Source of the DNA: DATAGF01 sp963834875
Lineage (GTDB): Bacteria > Actinomycetota > Thermoleophilia > Miltoncostaeales > Miltoncostaeaceae
DNA: 64,000 nt
Direction of reading: 5' to 3'
NCBI GenBank assembly: GCA_963834875.1
Contig: CAWIDG010000002.1
Location: forward strand, 1 to 64,000
Both the position numbers and the translations under genes were made by a program. A model generated the notes under the pieces. That model saw only the letters and a list, made by a program, of their open reading frames with translations, was not told the origin of the DNA and ran no database searches. This document shows, piece after piece, positions 15,892-25,124 of this stretch (the first letter of the stretch is position 1; each line of letters starts with the position of its first letter).

Positions 15892-18481
15892 GTGCCCGAC
15901 ACCGCCGCTCCGCCCGCGACCGGGCCGCTCCTCCTGATCGACGGCAACAGCCTCGCGTACCGGGCGTTCCACGCCCTGCCGGACACGATCTCGACCGCCG
16001 ACGGGTTCCCCACGAACGCCCTCTACGGCCTCGCCGCGATGATGATGAAGATGCTCGCCGAGGAGCGGCCCGGGCGCGTGGTCGTGGCCTGGGACGCGCC
16101 GGGCCGGACCTTCCGCCACGAGCAGGAGCCGACCTACAAGGCCAACCGCCAGGCGACCCCGGACCTCTTCCGCGAGCAGGCCCCGCACTTCCGGCCGATG
16201 ATGGAGGCCTTCGGCTTCGTCAACACCGAGCTCTCCGGCTACGAGGCCGACGACGTCATCGGCACGCTGGCCCGGCGGGCCGAGGAGGCCAGGGAGCCGG
16301 TCGTCATCCTGACCGGCGACCGCGACGCCTTCCAGCTCGTGAGCCCGCGCGTCAGCGTCATGGCCACGGGCCGCGGGGTCACCGACACGACGGTCTACAC
16401 CCCGGACGCGGTGCGGGAGCGCTACGGCATCGGGCCGGAGCTGATGACCGACTTCCGCGGCATGGTGGGCGACCCGAGCGACAACCTGCCGGGCGTGCCG
16501 GGGGTGGGGGAGAAGGGGGCGTCGCAGCTGCTCCAGAAGTACGGCAGCCTCGACGAGATCCTCGACCACGCCTCCGAGCAGACGCCCAAGCGGCGCGAGG
16601 CGCTCACCGAGCACGCCGCGGCGGCCCGCAAGACGCGCGACCTCGCCCTCATCCGCACCGACGCCCCGGTCGAGCTCGACCTCTCCGACGTGCCCGCGCT
16701 CGACTACGGGCCCGAGCGCATGCAGGCGCTGCGCGAGCTGTTCGACCGCTTCGAGTTCGGCAGCCTCGTCCGGCGCCTCGAGGAGCTGGCCGAGGGCGGC
16801 GCGAGCGCGCCCGAGGCCCCGGCCGACGTGACGATCGACGTGACGGTCGTCCCGGCGGCGCCCGAGGACCTGCCGATGCGGCTGGCGGGGGCCGAGCGCG
16901 TCGCGCTCGCGCTGTCCGACGAGGGCTGGGCCGTCGCGGGCGACGGCGACGAGGTCGGCGGCGGGCGCGCGCGGCGAGGGCGTCGGCGCGGCGCTGGCGG
17001 CGCGCGCTCGCCGGGCTGCCGGTCACGACCCACGACGCGAAGGCGGCGCTGCAGGGCGACGGGCGACGACCTGCGGCCGGTGCACGACACCATGATCGCC
17101 GCCTACCTGCTGGAGCCGCGCCGGCGCGGCTATCCCCTGGACGAGCTCGCCGCGGACGCCGGGCTCGGGGCGCGCGGCACCGACGACCGCGCGGCCCTCG
17201 ACGCCGTCCTGGTGCGGGAGCTGACCCCCCGCCAGGAGGAGGGGCTGCGCCGTGAGGGGCTGGAGCCGCTCTACCGCGAGATCGAGCTCCCGCTGGCGCG
17301 CGTGCTGGCGGCCATGGAGGAGGCCGGCGTCAAGCTCGACGTGCACCGGCTCGGGGAGATCGCCGCCCGCGTGCGCGATCGCGCCGACGAGCTGCGCGAC
17401 CGCATCTGGGAGCTGGCGGGCGGCGAGTTCGTCATCGAGTCGCCCAAGCAGCTCGGCGAGGTGCTCTTCGAGCGGCTCGGCCTGCCGACGTTCCGGCGCG
17501 GCAAGACCGGCTGGAGCACCGACCGCAAGGTGCTCCAGCTCCTCGAGGGCAAGCACCCGATCATCGAGCTGATCGGCCAGTACCGCGAGCTCACCAAGCT
17601 CGACAGCACCTACCTGTCGGCGCTGCCCGAGCTGGTCGACGAGGCGGGGCGGCTGCACACCACGCTGGCCCAGACCGTGGCCGAGACCGGGCGCCTGTCG
17701 TCGAACAACCCCAACCTGCAGAACATCCCCATCCGCACCCCGCTCGGGCGGGAGATCCGCGGGGCGTTCACCACCGACCCGGGCTGGCTGGTCGTGAGCT
17801 GCGACTACAGCCAGGTGGAGCTGCGCATCCTCGCCCACGTCTCGGGCGAGCCGGCGCTGGCGGACGCCTTCCGCCGCGGCGAGGACATCCATCGCGCGAC
17901 CGCCGCCGAGGTGTTCGGGATGGCGCCGGCCGACGTCGACCGCACGACGCGCGACCGGGCCAAGGCGGTGAACTTCGGGATCGTCTACGGCATCAGCGAC
18001 TTCGGCCTCGCCGACCAGCTCAACATCCCGCGCGCCGACGCCGGCGCCTACATCGAGGCCTACCTGGCCCGCTACCCGCGGGTGCGCGCCTTCATCGACC
18101 GGACCGTGGTGGCCGCCGCCCAGGACGGGTTCGTGACCACGCTCTTCGGCCGCCGCCGCGCCCATCCCGGAGCTCGGCGGCCGGACCGTCCAGCAGCGCC
18201 AGCTGGGGGAGCGCCTGGCGGTCAACACGGTCATCCAGGGCAGCGCCGCCGACATCATCAAGGTGGCGATGGTGCGCGCGCACGCGGCGCTGGCCGAGGC
18301 GGGTCTGGAAGCGCGCCTGATCCTCCAGATCCACGACGAGCTCCTGCTCGAGGCCCCGGTGGAGGAGGCGCCGCGCGCCGGGGCGATCGTACGCGAGGCC
18401 ATGATCGGCGCCTACGCCCTCGACCCGCCGCTGGCCGTGGACGTCGGCACGGGGGAGACGTGGCTGGACGCGAAGGCGTAG
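15892..18481 (+). CDS. polA: DNA polymerase I (several frame breaks)
   Basis: DNA polymerase I, about 860 residues, for Okazaki fragment processing and repair. The 5'-3' exonuclease domain is at residues 1-300 (LLIDGNSLAYRAFHALP, AWDAPGRTFRH, YEADDVIGTLA, GDRDAFQLV, GDPSDNLPGVPGVGEKGA). The middle domain lacks the DEDD residues of a proofreading exonuclease, as usual in actinobacteria. The polymerase domain has motif A VVSCDYSQVELRILAHVSGE, motif B RDRAKAVNFGIVYGISDFGL and motif C LILQIHDELLLEAP. The frame is shifted between about 16970 and 17060 (with LAGLPVTTHDAKAALQGDG in a different frame) and by one extra base near 18160 before PIPELGGRTVQQRQLGERLA. GTG start, leaderless promoter. Confidence 0.95.
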
Positions 18482-19229
18482 GCGCGCCGGACCCGTACCG
18501 GGTCCTGCAGGTCCACCCGGAAGCGCGCCCGGAGGTGATCGACGCGGCCTTCGGGGTGCTGCGCGAGATCGTGCTGCGCGCGGACGCGCGACGACGCGCC
18601 CGCCCGGCTGGCCGAGCTGATGGCGGCCCATCGCACGCCTGAGCGACCCGCTGCTGCGGGCCGCCCACGACGCGGGCGGCTGGCACCTCGCCCAGGTCAA
18701 CATCGCGCTGCCGCGCGAGCCGCTCGACGCGCCGCTGCTGGCGGACTTCGTGGCCGCCCTCGCCCCGGTCAACGCCGTCGCCGACGCGAGCCCGGGCTTC
18801 GTGTGGCGCCTCCAGACCGAGGACGGCGACGCCACCGCCATCCGCGCCTTCGGCGACGACCGGCTGATCGTGAACATGTCGGTCTGGGAGTCGGTCGAGG
18901 CCCTGCGGGCGTTCGTCTACGGCGACGACCACGCCGCCGTCCTGCGGCGGCGCCGCGAGTGGTTCGAGCGCCTCGGCGCGCCCGAGACCGCGCTGTGGTG
19001 GGTGCCGGCCGGGAGCATCCCGACGGTCGCAGAGGCCGAGGAGCGCCTCGCCCTCCTGCGCGCCCGCGGCCCGGGCGCGGACGCCTTCACGCTGCGCGAG
19101 ACGTTCGCGCCGGGCCGGGGAGGCGCGCCCTCAGGGAGCGCGGGGCGATCCGAGCCGTCCGCGCCGGCGCGGAGCGTTCCGGACCCCGTCGGTCGCGGCG
19201 CAGACGCTCAGGCAGACGATCCAGGCTGA
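18460..19229 (+). CDS. J-domain-like head fused to DUF3291 (frame breaks)
   Basis: The N-terminal ~65 residues resemble a DnaJ-type J domain without its HPD (PDPYRVLQVHPEARPEVIDA, then LAELMAAHRTLSDPLLRAAH). They lead directly into a DUF3291 domain (WHLAQVNIALPREPLDAPLL, DASPGFVWRLQTEDGDATAI, LIVNMSVWESVEALRAFVYG, LWWVPAGSIPTVAEAEERLA). DUF3291 is a ferredoxin-like fold related to heme- or small-ligand-binding monooxygenases; its role is not known. Two single-base insertions, near 18590 and 18643, split the reading frame, so the join between domains is reconstructed. The GTG at 18460 overlaps the polA end by 22 bases. The C-terminal ~35 residues are low-complexity and overlap the convergent DUF998 gene. 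Confidence 0.6.
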
Positions 19230-19827
19230 GATCCCGAGGATCTCGAGCCGCTGGCTGATCCCTCCCAGCGCCTCGGGCCCCGTGAGTTCGGCCAGCGCCC
19301 ACGATCCCGCCGGTCACGACCTGGACGGCGACGGTCAGCCACCCCGCCCGGGCCAGCCAGCGCGGTCCCTCCCGCCGGACGGCGAGCGCGGTCGCGGCCG
19401 CGCTCGCGATGAGGGCGCACGTTGACAGGATGCTCAGGCCGTTGTGCAGGAGCGTCTGGAGGTCGTCGCCCCCGCCGGCGCCGCAGCCGGTCTCCCCCTC
19501 CGCGCACGGGAGGGCGATCACGCCCGCGGGGATGCCCGCGACGGCGAAGATCGCGAACGACCAGACCGCCACCGCGCGCCAGGGGCCACGGGGCAGCGCC
19601 CAGTGCACGAACGGCACGAGGACGAGGCTCAGGACCGCCGCCACCACGTCGAGGGCGCGGAGCGCCCGGGCGAGGGATCCGTCCCCGGCCTCGAGCGAGC
19701 TCACCACCGTGGTGAGGTCGGGGTCGCCGGGCGACACGGCGGCGAGGATGAACCCCGAGTACGCGACCGCCGCCGCCACGCCGGCGCCGAGCAGCATCCA
19801 TCCGCCCCGGGTGCTCGGGGTTCTCAC
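19131..19827 (-). CDS. DUF998-type membrane protein (frame break)
   Basis: About 230 residues with six predicted membrane helices in the DUF998 pattern: GGWMLLGAGVAAAVAYSGFI, LDVVAAVLSLVLVPFVHWAL, AVWSFAIFAVAGIPAGVIAL, ILSTCALIASAAATALAV. The last helix (LEILGISAWIVCLSVCAATD) is in another frame after a missing or extra base near 19303. A Cys-rich loop (CAEGETGCGAGGGDDLQTLL) lies outside the membrane; DLQTLLHN with the conserved His is typical of the family. Function unknown. It overlaps the end of the convergent DUF3291 gene. Confidence 0.65.
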
Positions 19828-19917
19828 GGGGGGCTCCTCCGGCCGGGACTCGGGGCTCGACCGGCCGCACGATAGTCGTGCGGGTCGCGGGCGTGCGCCG
19901 CGACCCGCACGGGCCCG

Positions 19918-20736
19918 TCAGCCGGGCAGGCGGGTCCAGGCGGTCCCGAGCATGCAGGGCATGGCCGCCCCGCCGGTCGCGGCGGCCTCGTCGGAGAGCC
20001 GGTCGGCGAGCGTGCCGATGTCGACCTCGGCCGGCGTCGTCACGCCGAGCGGCTCGAGGACCGGCAGGAGCGTCCGGAGGGTCTCGACGCCCCACCGGAT
20101 GTAGGCCGGGTCGTCCCCGACCGTCAGCAGCGGCTCCAGCCGGGCCGCCGGCGCCGGCAGGCCGGCCCGCACGAAGGTGTCGTGCAGGGCGATGCCCATG
20201 CGCGTGTGCACGCCGGCGCGGGTCAGCGCCTGGTCGATCCAGCCGACCATGGTCTCGAAGAGCGGGCGCGCTGGGATCGCCGTGCGGGCCGGCACCATGA
20301 AGAGCTCGGCGAACGCGATGGTCGCGCCGGGGCGCGCCAGCCCCGCGAGGTGGGCGAGCAGCGCGGCGGGGTCGGGCTGGTGCATCAGGACCATCCGGCC
20401 GAGGACGGCGTCGTAGGGCTCATCGGCGGCCATCGCCGCGACGTCGTCCTCGACGAAGCGCACGTGCTCGGCGCCGCGCAGCGCGGCGCGGTCGCGGCCC
20501 TTCTCGAGGGCCTCGGGGGCCCGGTTGACGCCGGTGACGTCTCCGGCCGGCCCGACCGCGTCCGCGGCGAGCATCGTCACCTCGCCGGTGCCGCAGCCGG
20601 CGTCGAGGACGCGCATCCCGGCGCGCAGGCCGCAGTCGGCCAGCAGGCGCACGGTCGCGGGCCGCAGGATCGCGGACTGCTCGTCGAGGCGGCGCAGCTC
20701 GTCGGGAGCGTGGCCGAGGACGTAGGTCGTGGTCAT
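19918..20736 (-). CDS. class I SAM-dependent methyltransferase
   Basis: A 272-residue methyltransferase. Motif I VLDAGCGTGEVTMLAADAVG, the acidic residue after beta-2 (GVNRAPEALEK is atypical, with Asn where Asp/Glu is common), motif II FVEDDVAAM and motif III LARPGATIAFAELFMVPA are present. The N-terminus YVLGHAPDELRRLDEQSAIL is typical of a UbiE-like actinobacterial subfamily acting on small molecules or natural products. No substrate can be assigned. It is a single gene, divergent from the DUF4395 gene. Confidence 0.85.
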   Translation of the reverse strand: MTTTYVLGHAPDELRRLDEQSAILRPATVRLLADCGLRAGMRVLDAGCGTGEVTMLAADAVGPAGDVTGVNRAPEALEKGRDRAALRGAEHVRFVEDDVAAMAADEPYDAVLGRMVLMHQPDPAALLAHLAGLARPGATIAFAELFMVPARTAIPARPLFETMVGWIDQALTRAGVHTRMGIALHDTFVRAGLPAPAARLEPLLTVGDDPAYIRWGVETLRTLLPVLEPLGVTTPAEVDIGTLADRLSDEAAATGGAAMPCMLGTAWTRLPG

Positions 20737-20846
20737 GTTCCTCCTCCGGCGTCGGGGGCGCTCGTGCGGCGCTCTCCTCCAGGACGCCGCCGCCGGCGGT
20801 CTATTCCCGGGGGCTTACCCGAGGCTTATCTCCTAAGGTGGCGGGG

Positions 20847-21542
20847 ATGCCGGCGTCGCCCGCCGTCCACCCCCTCCAGCCCCGCTTCGCGCAGGCGATC
20901 ACCGGGGTGCTGTGCCTCGAGGCCATCCTCTTCGACCAGCCGGTGGCGGTCGCGGTCGCCCTCGCGCTGGTGCTGCTCGGGCTGGCAGGCCCGCGCGTCT
21001 CGCCGGTCGCATGGGTGTTCCGCCTGATCGCCCGCCCGCCGCGCGAGCTGGAGCCGGCCGCACCGGTGCGCTTCGCCCAGGCCCTGGCGGCCGCGTTCCT
21101 GACGGCGTCGGTCGCCCTCCTGTACGGCGGAGCCGAGACCGCGGGGTGGGTCCTCGCCGGCCTCGTCGCCGCCCTGGCGCTCGTGTCGGCGCTCACCGGG
21201 CTGTGCGTCGGATGCGAGGCCTACCGCCTGCTCATGGGGCGCTCGCACGGGCGCGAGGACGTGCGAGGGGATCTGGGCCTCACGGGCGACGGGCCCTGGC
21301 TGGTCGTCCTCACCGCTCCCGGGTGCGCGCGGTGCGAGCCATTCGCGCGCGAGCTGGAGAGCGCGGCGGGCGGGCGCGGGGTGGTGCGCGTGAGCCTGGC
21401 CGACCACCCCCGGGCGGCCTCGCTGCCGGTTCGCAGCGTGCCTGCGGCCCTGGCGGTCGGCGGCGACGGGCGCATCCGCGCCGCGCGGGCCGGTCGCCTC
21501 GCCCCGGCCGATCTCGACGGGGTGCTCGCCGCGCTGCCCTGA
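20847..21542 (+). CDS. DUF4395 membrane protein fused to thioredoxin-like domain
   Basis: A 231-residue protein. Residues 1-130 form a DUF4395 membrane domain with four helices and the diagnostic GLCVGCEAYRLLM near its end. Residues about 145-230 form a thioredoxin-like domain with LVVLTAPGCARCEPFAREL (CxxC-type CARC) and cis-Pro segment VRSVPAALAV. The two redox motifs suggest electron transfer across or at the membrane, such as disulfide reduction for cytochrome or envelope assembly. The ATG at 20847 is preceded by TAAGGT seven bases upstream (leaderless or combined RBS); GTG 20838 is an alternative. Confidence 0.82.
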   Translation: MPASPAVHPLQPRFAQAITGVLCLEAILFDQPVAVAVALALVLLGLAGPRVSPVAWVFRLIARPPRELEPAAPVRFAQALAAAFLTASVALLYGGAETAGWVLAGLVAALALVSALTGLCVGCEAYRLLMGRSHGREDVRGDLGLTGDGPWLVVLTAPGCARCEPFARELESAAGGRGVVRVSLADHPRAASLPVRSVPAALAVGGDGRIRAARAGRLAPADLDGVLAALP

Positions 21543-21594
21543 GCGCCGCTGCACGGGGGCGCGGAGGCGAATGGCCGCTCCCGGCCGGCGGGTC

Positions 21595-21600
21595 TATACT
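21595..21600 (+). promoter_or_regulatory. -10 element TATACT upstream of rpsA
   Basis: TATACT lies 71 bases before the rpsA ATG, leaving an untranslated leader of about 60-65 bases. No clear -35 is visible. The leader ends in AACGAGGAC before the start codon. Confidence 0.45.
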
Positions 21601-21670
21601 GCTCGCCCTCCGGCACGCCCGGACCGTCGGCTCGTGCCCGGAGCCACACCGCAACGAGGACATTCCACCG

Positions 21671-23350
21671 ATGACGACTGACCAGCCCGAGATCGCCACC
21701 GCCGAGCCCGAGGCACCCCCCGCGGACGCCCCTGCGGCCCCGGCGCCGGATCTCGAAAGCCCGGTCCGCACGCTCGACGGCCCCGAGTACATCGAGGTCG
21801 ACGGCGTGCAGGTGCCCAACTACGACCTGACGATCCCGATCTTCTCCGAGGGGGACGTCGTCACCGGGAGGGTGGTGCGCGTCGACAAGGACGAGGTCCT
21901 GGTCAACATCGGCTACAAGAGCGAGGGCGTGATCCCGCTGCCGGAGCTGTCCATCCGCAAGAGCGTGCGGCCCGAGGACGAGGTCGCCCTGGGCGAGATG
22001 GTGGACGCGCTGGTCATGCAGAAGGAGGACCAGGAGGGGCGCCTGATCCTCTCCAAGAAGCGGGCGCGGTTCGAGAAGGCGTGGAAGCGCATCGAGGCGG
22101 CCGCCACCGCCGGGGAGAACGTCGAGGGCACGGTCATCGAGGTCGTCAAGGGCGGCCTCATCCTCGACCTCGGCGTCCGGGGCTTCCTGCCGGCCTCGCT
22201 CGTCGACATCCGTCGCGTCCAGGACCTCGACGAGTTCCTCGGCCGCAAGCTCGAGTGCAAGGTCATCGAGCTCAACCGCAACCGGAACAACGTCGTGCTG
22301 TCGCGCCGGGCGGTGCTCGAGGACGAGCGGCGCGAGGTGCGCCAGAAGATCCTCGACGAGCTCCAGCCGGGCAAGGTCGTGGAGGGCGTGATCTCGAACA
22401 TCGTCGAGTTCGGGGCGTTCGTGGACCTCGACGGCATCGACGGCCTCATCCACATCTCCGAGCTCTCCTGGAGCCACGTCAACCATCCGTCCGAGGTGCT
22501 TCAGATCGGCGAGAAGGTGCGCGTGAAGGTCCTGGACATCGACCGCGACCGCCAGCGGATCTCGCTCGGCCTCAAGCAGACCCAGGCCGACCCGTGGCAG
22601 AGCGTCATCGAGGCCTACGAGGTCAACGACGTCGTCGAGGGCCGTGTCACGAAGGTCGTCACGTTCGGCGCCTTCGTCGAGATCCACGCGGGCGTCGAGG
22701 GGCTCGTGCACATCTCCGAGCTGGCCGCCCACCACGTGGAGAACCCGCGCGAGGTCGTCAACCAGGGCGACGTGCTCGCCGTCCGCATCATCGAGATCGA
22801 CGCGGACCGACGGCGCCTGTCGCTCAGCCTGAAGCGGGTGGCCGACAGCGACCCGATCCAGCACCGGCTCCCCGACGACGTGCGCGCCGCGGCCCTGGAG
22901 GCCCAGCCGGCGGACGAGGAGGCAGCCGCGGTCGAGGAGCCCCTCGCCGAGGCGGACGCGCCGGCCGCCGACGCGGTCGAGGTGGAGGAGCCGGCCGCGG
23001 AGGTCGCCGGAGCCGAGATCCCGCCCGAGGTGGCCGCCGACGAGGCGGCCGCGCCCGAGGAGCCAGAGCCAGAGGCAGAGGCCGAGCCGGCCGCGGAGGC
23101 CGAGCCGGCCGCGGAGGCCGAGCCGGTGGCAGAGGCCGAGCCGGCCGCGGAGGCCGAGCCGGTGGCAGAGGCCGAGCCGGTGGCAGAGGCCGAGCCGGTG
23201 GCAGAGGCCGAGCCGGTGGCAGAGGCCGAGCCGGTGGCAGAGGCCGAGCCGGTGGCAGAGGCCGAGCCGGTGGCAGAGGCCGAGCCGGTGGCAGAGGCCG
23301 AGCCGGTGGCAGAGGCCGAGGCCGAGCCCGCCGAGGGCGACGACTCGTAG
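21671..23350 (+). CDS. rpsA: 30S ribosomal protein S1 with expanded acidic tail
   Basis: S1 protein of 559 residues that brings mRNA to the 30S subunit. Four S1 OB-fold domains are visible at about residues 57-125 (SEGDVVTGRVVRVDKDEVLV), 145-210 (GTVIEVVKGGLILDLGVRGF), 230-300 (ISNIVEFGAFVDLDGIDGLI) and 315-385 (VVEGRVTKVVTFGAFVEIHA), as normal for actinobacteria. The tail after residue ~400 is Glu/Ala/Pro-rich and ends in about 13 copies of the hexapeptide EP(A/V)AEA encoded by an 18-base minisatellite. Such tails are disordered and vary in length. The ATG follows GAGGAC. A perfect hairpin sits 15 bases after the stop. Confidence 0.97.
   Translation: MTTDQPEIATAEPEAPPADAPAAPAPDLESPVRTLDGPEYIEVDGVQVPNYDLTIPIFSEGDVVTGRVVRVDKDEVLVNIGYKSEGVIPLPELSIRKSVRPEDEVALGEMVDALVMQKEDQEGRLILSKKRARFEKAWKRIEAAATAGENVEGTVIEVVKGGLILDLGVRGFLPASLVDIRRVQDLDEFLGRKLECKVIELNRNRNNVVLSRRAVLEDERREVRQKILDELQPGKVVEGVISNIVEFGAFVDLDGIDGLIHISELSWSHVNHPSEVLQIGEKVRVKVLDIDRDRQRISLGLKQTQADPWQSVIEAYEVNDVVEGRVTKVVTFGAFVEIHAGVEGLVHISELAAHHVENPREVVNQGDVLAVRIIEIDADRRRLSLSLKRVADSDPIQHRLPDDVRAAALEAQPADEEAAAVEEPLAEADAPAADAVEVEEPAAEVAGAEIPPEVAADEAAAPEEPEPEAEAEPAAEAEPAAEAEPVAEAEPAAEAEPVAEAEPVAEAEPVAEAEPVAEAEPVAEAEPVAEAEPVAEAEPVAEAEPVAEAEAEPAEGDDS
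23085..23320 (+). repeat. 18-bp minisatellite inside rpsA (about 13 units)
   Basis: GAGCCGGTGGCAGAGGCC-type units repeat in frame; the last nine or so are almost identical, while the first four alternate GGTGGCAGAG and GGCCGCGGAG. Near-identity of the later units points to recent expansion by slippage or unequal exchange. Confidence 0.95.
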
Positions 23351-23354
23351 CGCG

Positions 23355-23996
23355 GTGGGGACGGCGGGGGCGCGATCCGCGCCCCCGTGCGTCGCCGTGA
23401 CCGGGGGGATCGGCTCCGGCAAGTCCGAGGCGCTCGCCGCGTTCGCCGCGTGCGGCGCGGCGACGCTGTCGAGCGACCAGATCGTCCACGACCTCTACGC
23501 GGATCCGGAGATCGTCGCGGCCGTGGCCGAGCGCTTCGGGCCCGAGGTCCTCGCGCCCGGCGGCGGGGTGGACCGGGCCGCGCTCGGCGCGCGGGCCTTC
23601 GCCCAGGAGGGAGGGATCGAATACCTCGAGGGGCTCCTGCACCCGCGGATCGAGGGCCGGCGGGCCGCGTGGGTTGAGGAGCAGTCGGCGCGCCGCCCGC
23701 CACCACCGCTGCTCGTCTGCGAGGTGCCGTTGCTGTTCGAGGCCGGGGTCGAGGGCCGGTTCGACGCGGCGCTGCTCGTCACCGCCCCCGAGGAGGTGCG
23801 CCGCCGGCGCGTGGAGGCACGGGGCCAGGACTTCCAGGCCCGCAGCGCCCGCCAGATGCGCGAGGACGAGAAGGCGGCGCGCGCCGACCGGGTGCTCGTC
23901 AACGACGCCGGGCTCGCCGCCCTGCGCGCGTGGGTGGCCGACCGCTTCGCCGAGTACGCTGGTCTCCCCTGCGATGCGGCGAACCGCGACCACTGA
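23355..23996 (+). CDS. coaE: dephospho-CoA kinase
   Basis: Dephospho-CoA kinase, 213 residues, last step of coenzyme A synthesis. It has P-loop VAVTGGIGSGKSEALAAFAA, SSDQIVHDLY (substrate-binding Asp), LLHPRI, CEVPLLFEAGVEGRFDAALL and RQMREDEKAARADRVLVNDA. The GTG at 23355 gives 14 residues before the P-loop, longer than most homologues (5-8), and a hairpin lies across this region, so a later non-canonical start is possible. It ends 23 bases inside the next gene. Confidence 0.95.
   Translation: MGTAGARSAPPCVAVTGGIGSGKSEALAAFAACGAATLSSDQIVHDLYADPEIVAAVAERFGPEVLAPGGGVDRAALGARAFAQEGGIEYLEGLLHPRIEGRRAAWVEEQSARRPPPPLLVCEVPLLFEAGVEGRFDAALLVTAPEEVRRRRVEARGQDFQARSARQMREDEKAARADRVLVNDAGLAALRAWVADRFAEYAGLPCDAANRDH
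23365..23387 (+). terminator. perfect 10-bp hairpin after rpsA
   Basis: CGGGGGCGCG, loop ATC, CGCGCCCCCG. It begins 15 bases after the rpsA stop and lies inside the first codons of coaE as annotated. It has no U-tract. It is either an rpsA terminator/attenuator or an RNA stabiliser that reduces coaE expression. Confidence 0.55.
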
Positions 23997-24655
23997 CCGC
24001 GCCGCCCGCGGCGCCGGGGCCGTCGCCGGCGCGCCGGGCACGACGCGCCCCCGGCGCCGCCGCCGGCGCCTGACGTGGCTGATCGCCGTGCTCTTCGTCC
24101 TCGGCGCGGCCGGGGTCGCCTGGTACGAGGTGCACCAGCAGATGCCGGGCTGGTACGCGCGGATGTGGTACCCGCTGGAGCACGAGCAGGCCCTGCGCGA
24201 GGAGGCCGCCCGGAACGGCCTCGATCCGGCCCTCGTCGCCGCGGTGATCGACACCGAGAGCGGCTTCGCCGCCGGCTCGCGCTCCGCCCAGGGCGCGGTG
24301 GGCCTCATGCAGGTGCAGCCCGACACGGCCCGCTTCGTCGCGGGCCTGCCGCGACCGGCCGGGCCCCTCGCCCGACCGCATCGAGGAGGCCGGCGTCAAC
24401 ATCGCCTACGGCACCCGCTTCCTGCGCTACCTGATCGACCGCTACGGCTCGGTCGACCTGGCGCTCGCCGCCTACAACGGCGGCCCGTCCAACCTCGGCC
24501 GCTGGCTCGAGGAGGCCCAGGCGGAGGGCCGTGCCCTGCGCATCCCGGACGACATCCCGTTCGCCGAGACGCGCGGGTTCGTATCGAAGGTGCGCGAGGC
24601 GACCCCGATCTACCGCAGAGCGTACGGCGACCGGCTCCCCGCGCCGCCCGGGTGA
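23974..24655 (+). CDS. membrane-anchored lytic transglycosylase (Slt-type, one frame break)
   Basis: About 226 residues. A basic Pro/Arg head precedes one membrane helix (LTWLIAVLFVLGAAGVAWYE, about residues 32-52). An SLT lysozyme-like domain follows with catalytic Glu in VIDTESGFAAGSRSAQGAVG, then LMQVQPDTARF, and after a frame change near 24362 (one extra C in GGGCCCCTCG) NIAYGTRFLRYLIDRYGSVD and LALAAYNGGPSNLGRWLEE. It cleaves peptidoglycan between MurNAc and GlcNAc outside the membrane. It overlaps coaE by 23 bases; the next gene starts in its stop codon. Confidence 0.9.
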
Positions 24656-25004
24656 TCCTGAACCACGCGCAGCTCGTCGTCGCCGACCTCGCGGCCTCGC
24701 GGGCCTTCTACGCCCGCTGGTTCGGGCTCACCGAGGCGGTGCACGACGAGGAGGGCTTCGTGATCCTCCGCGACCCGGCCGGCGGGCTGCTCGCCCTGCG
24801 CGAGGGGTCGCCGGCCCCCGGGACCGGCGACGGCTTCCACCTCGGCTTCCAGGTCGAGCGCGGCGAGGACGTCGTGGCGTTCCGGGAGCGCGCCCGCGCC
24901 GCGGCCTGGAGGAGGTGGCCTTCGAGCGGGCCGGGGGCTTCGGCTTCGCCCGGGTCCTCGACCCGGACGGCTACGCCGTCGAGGTGTACGCGCCCGGCCC
25001 GTGA
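24652..25004 (+). CDS. VOC/glyoxalase-fold protein (one frame break)
   Basis: About 117 residues in the vicinal-oxygen-chelate fold: LNHAQLVVADLAASRAFYAR, WFGLTEAVHDEEGFVILRDP, GDGFHLGFQVERGEDVVAF, then in another frame after about 24900 LEEVAFERAGGFGFARVLDP and DGYAVEVYAPGP. The final Glu in AVEVYAPGP and the early His are the usual metal ligands. These small proteins act as lyases, dioxygenases or resistance proteins; nothing here fixes the substrate. The GTG overlaps the transglycosylase stop (GTGA). Confidence 0.8.
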
Positions 25005-25112
25005 GCGAGGGGGCCGGCCTTGGCCCGCGCGGGCAACATGCCGGGCCGGTGGCCTCGGCACCGTCCTGGCCCGCGCCCTGGCGGGCCGAGCGGGGAGGCC
25101 GCGGGGCGGCGC

Positions 25113-25118
25113 TACCCT
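25113..25118 (+). promoter_or_regulatory. -10-like TACCCT, leaderless uvrB start
   Basis: TACCCT ends six bases before the uvrB GTG; there is no ribosome-binding site. Confidence 0.4.
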
Positions 25119-25124
25119 AGGCGG

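Noticed and set aside
23085..23320. CRISPR-like array
   Set aside because: Repeats are contiguous 18-mers with no spacers and lie in frame within rpsA.
21221..23422. Long open frame opposite rpsA rich in LCHRLG repeats
   Set aside because: It is the antisense of the rpsA acidic minisatellite and GC-rich codons; it has no protein-like composition, while rpsA on the plus strand is unmistakable.
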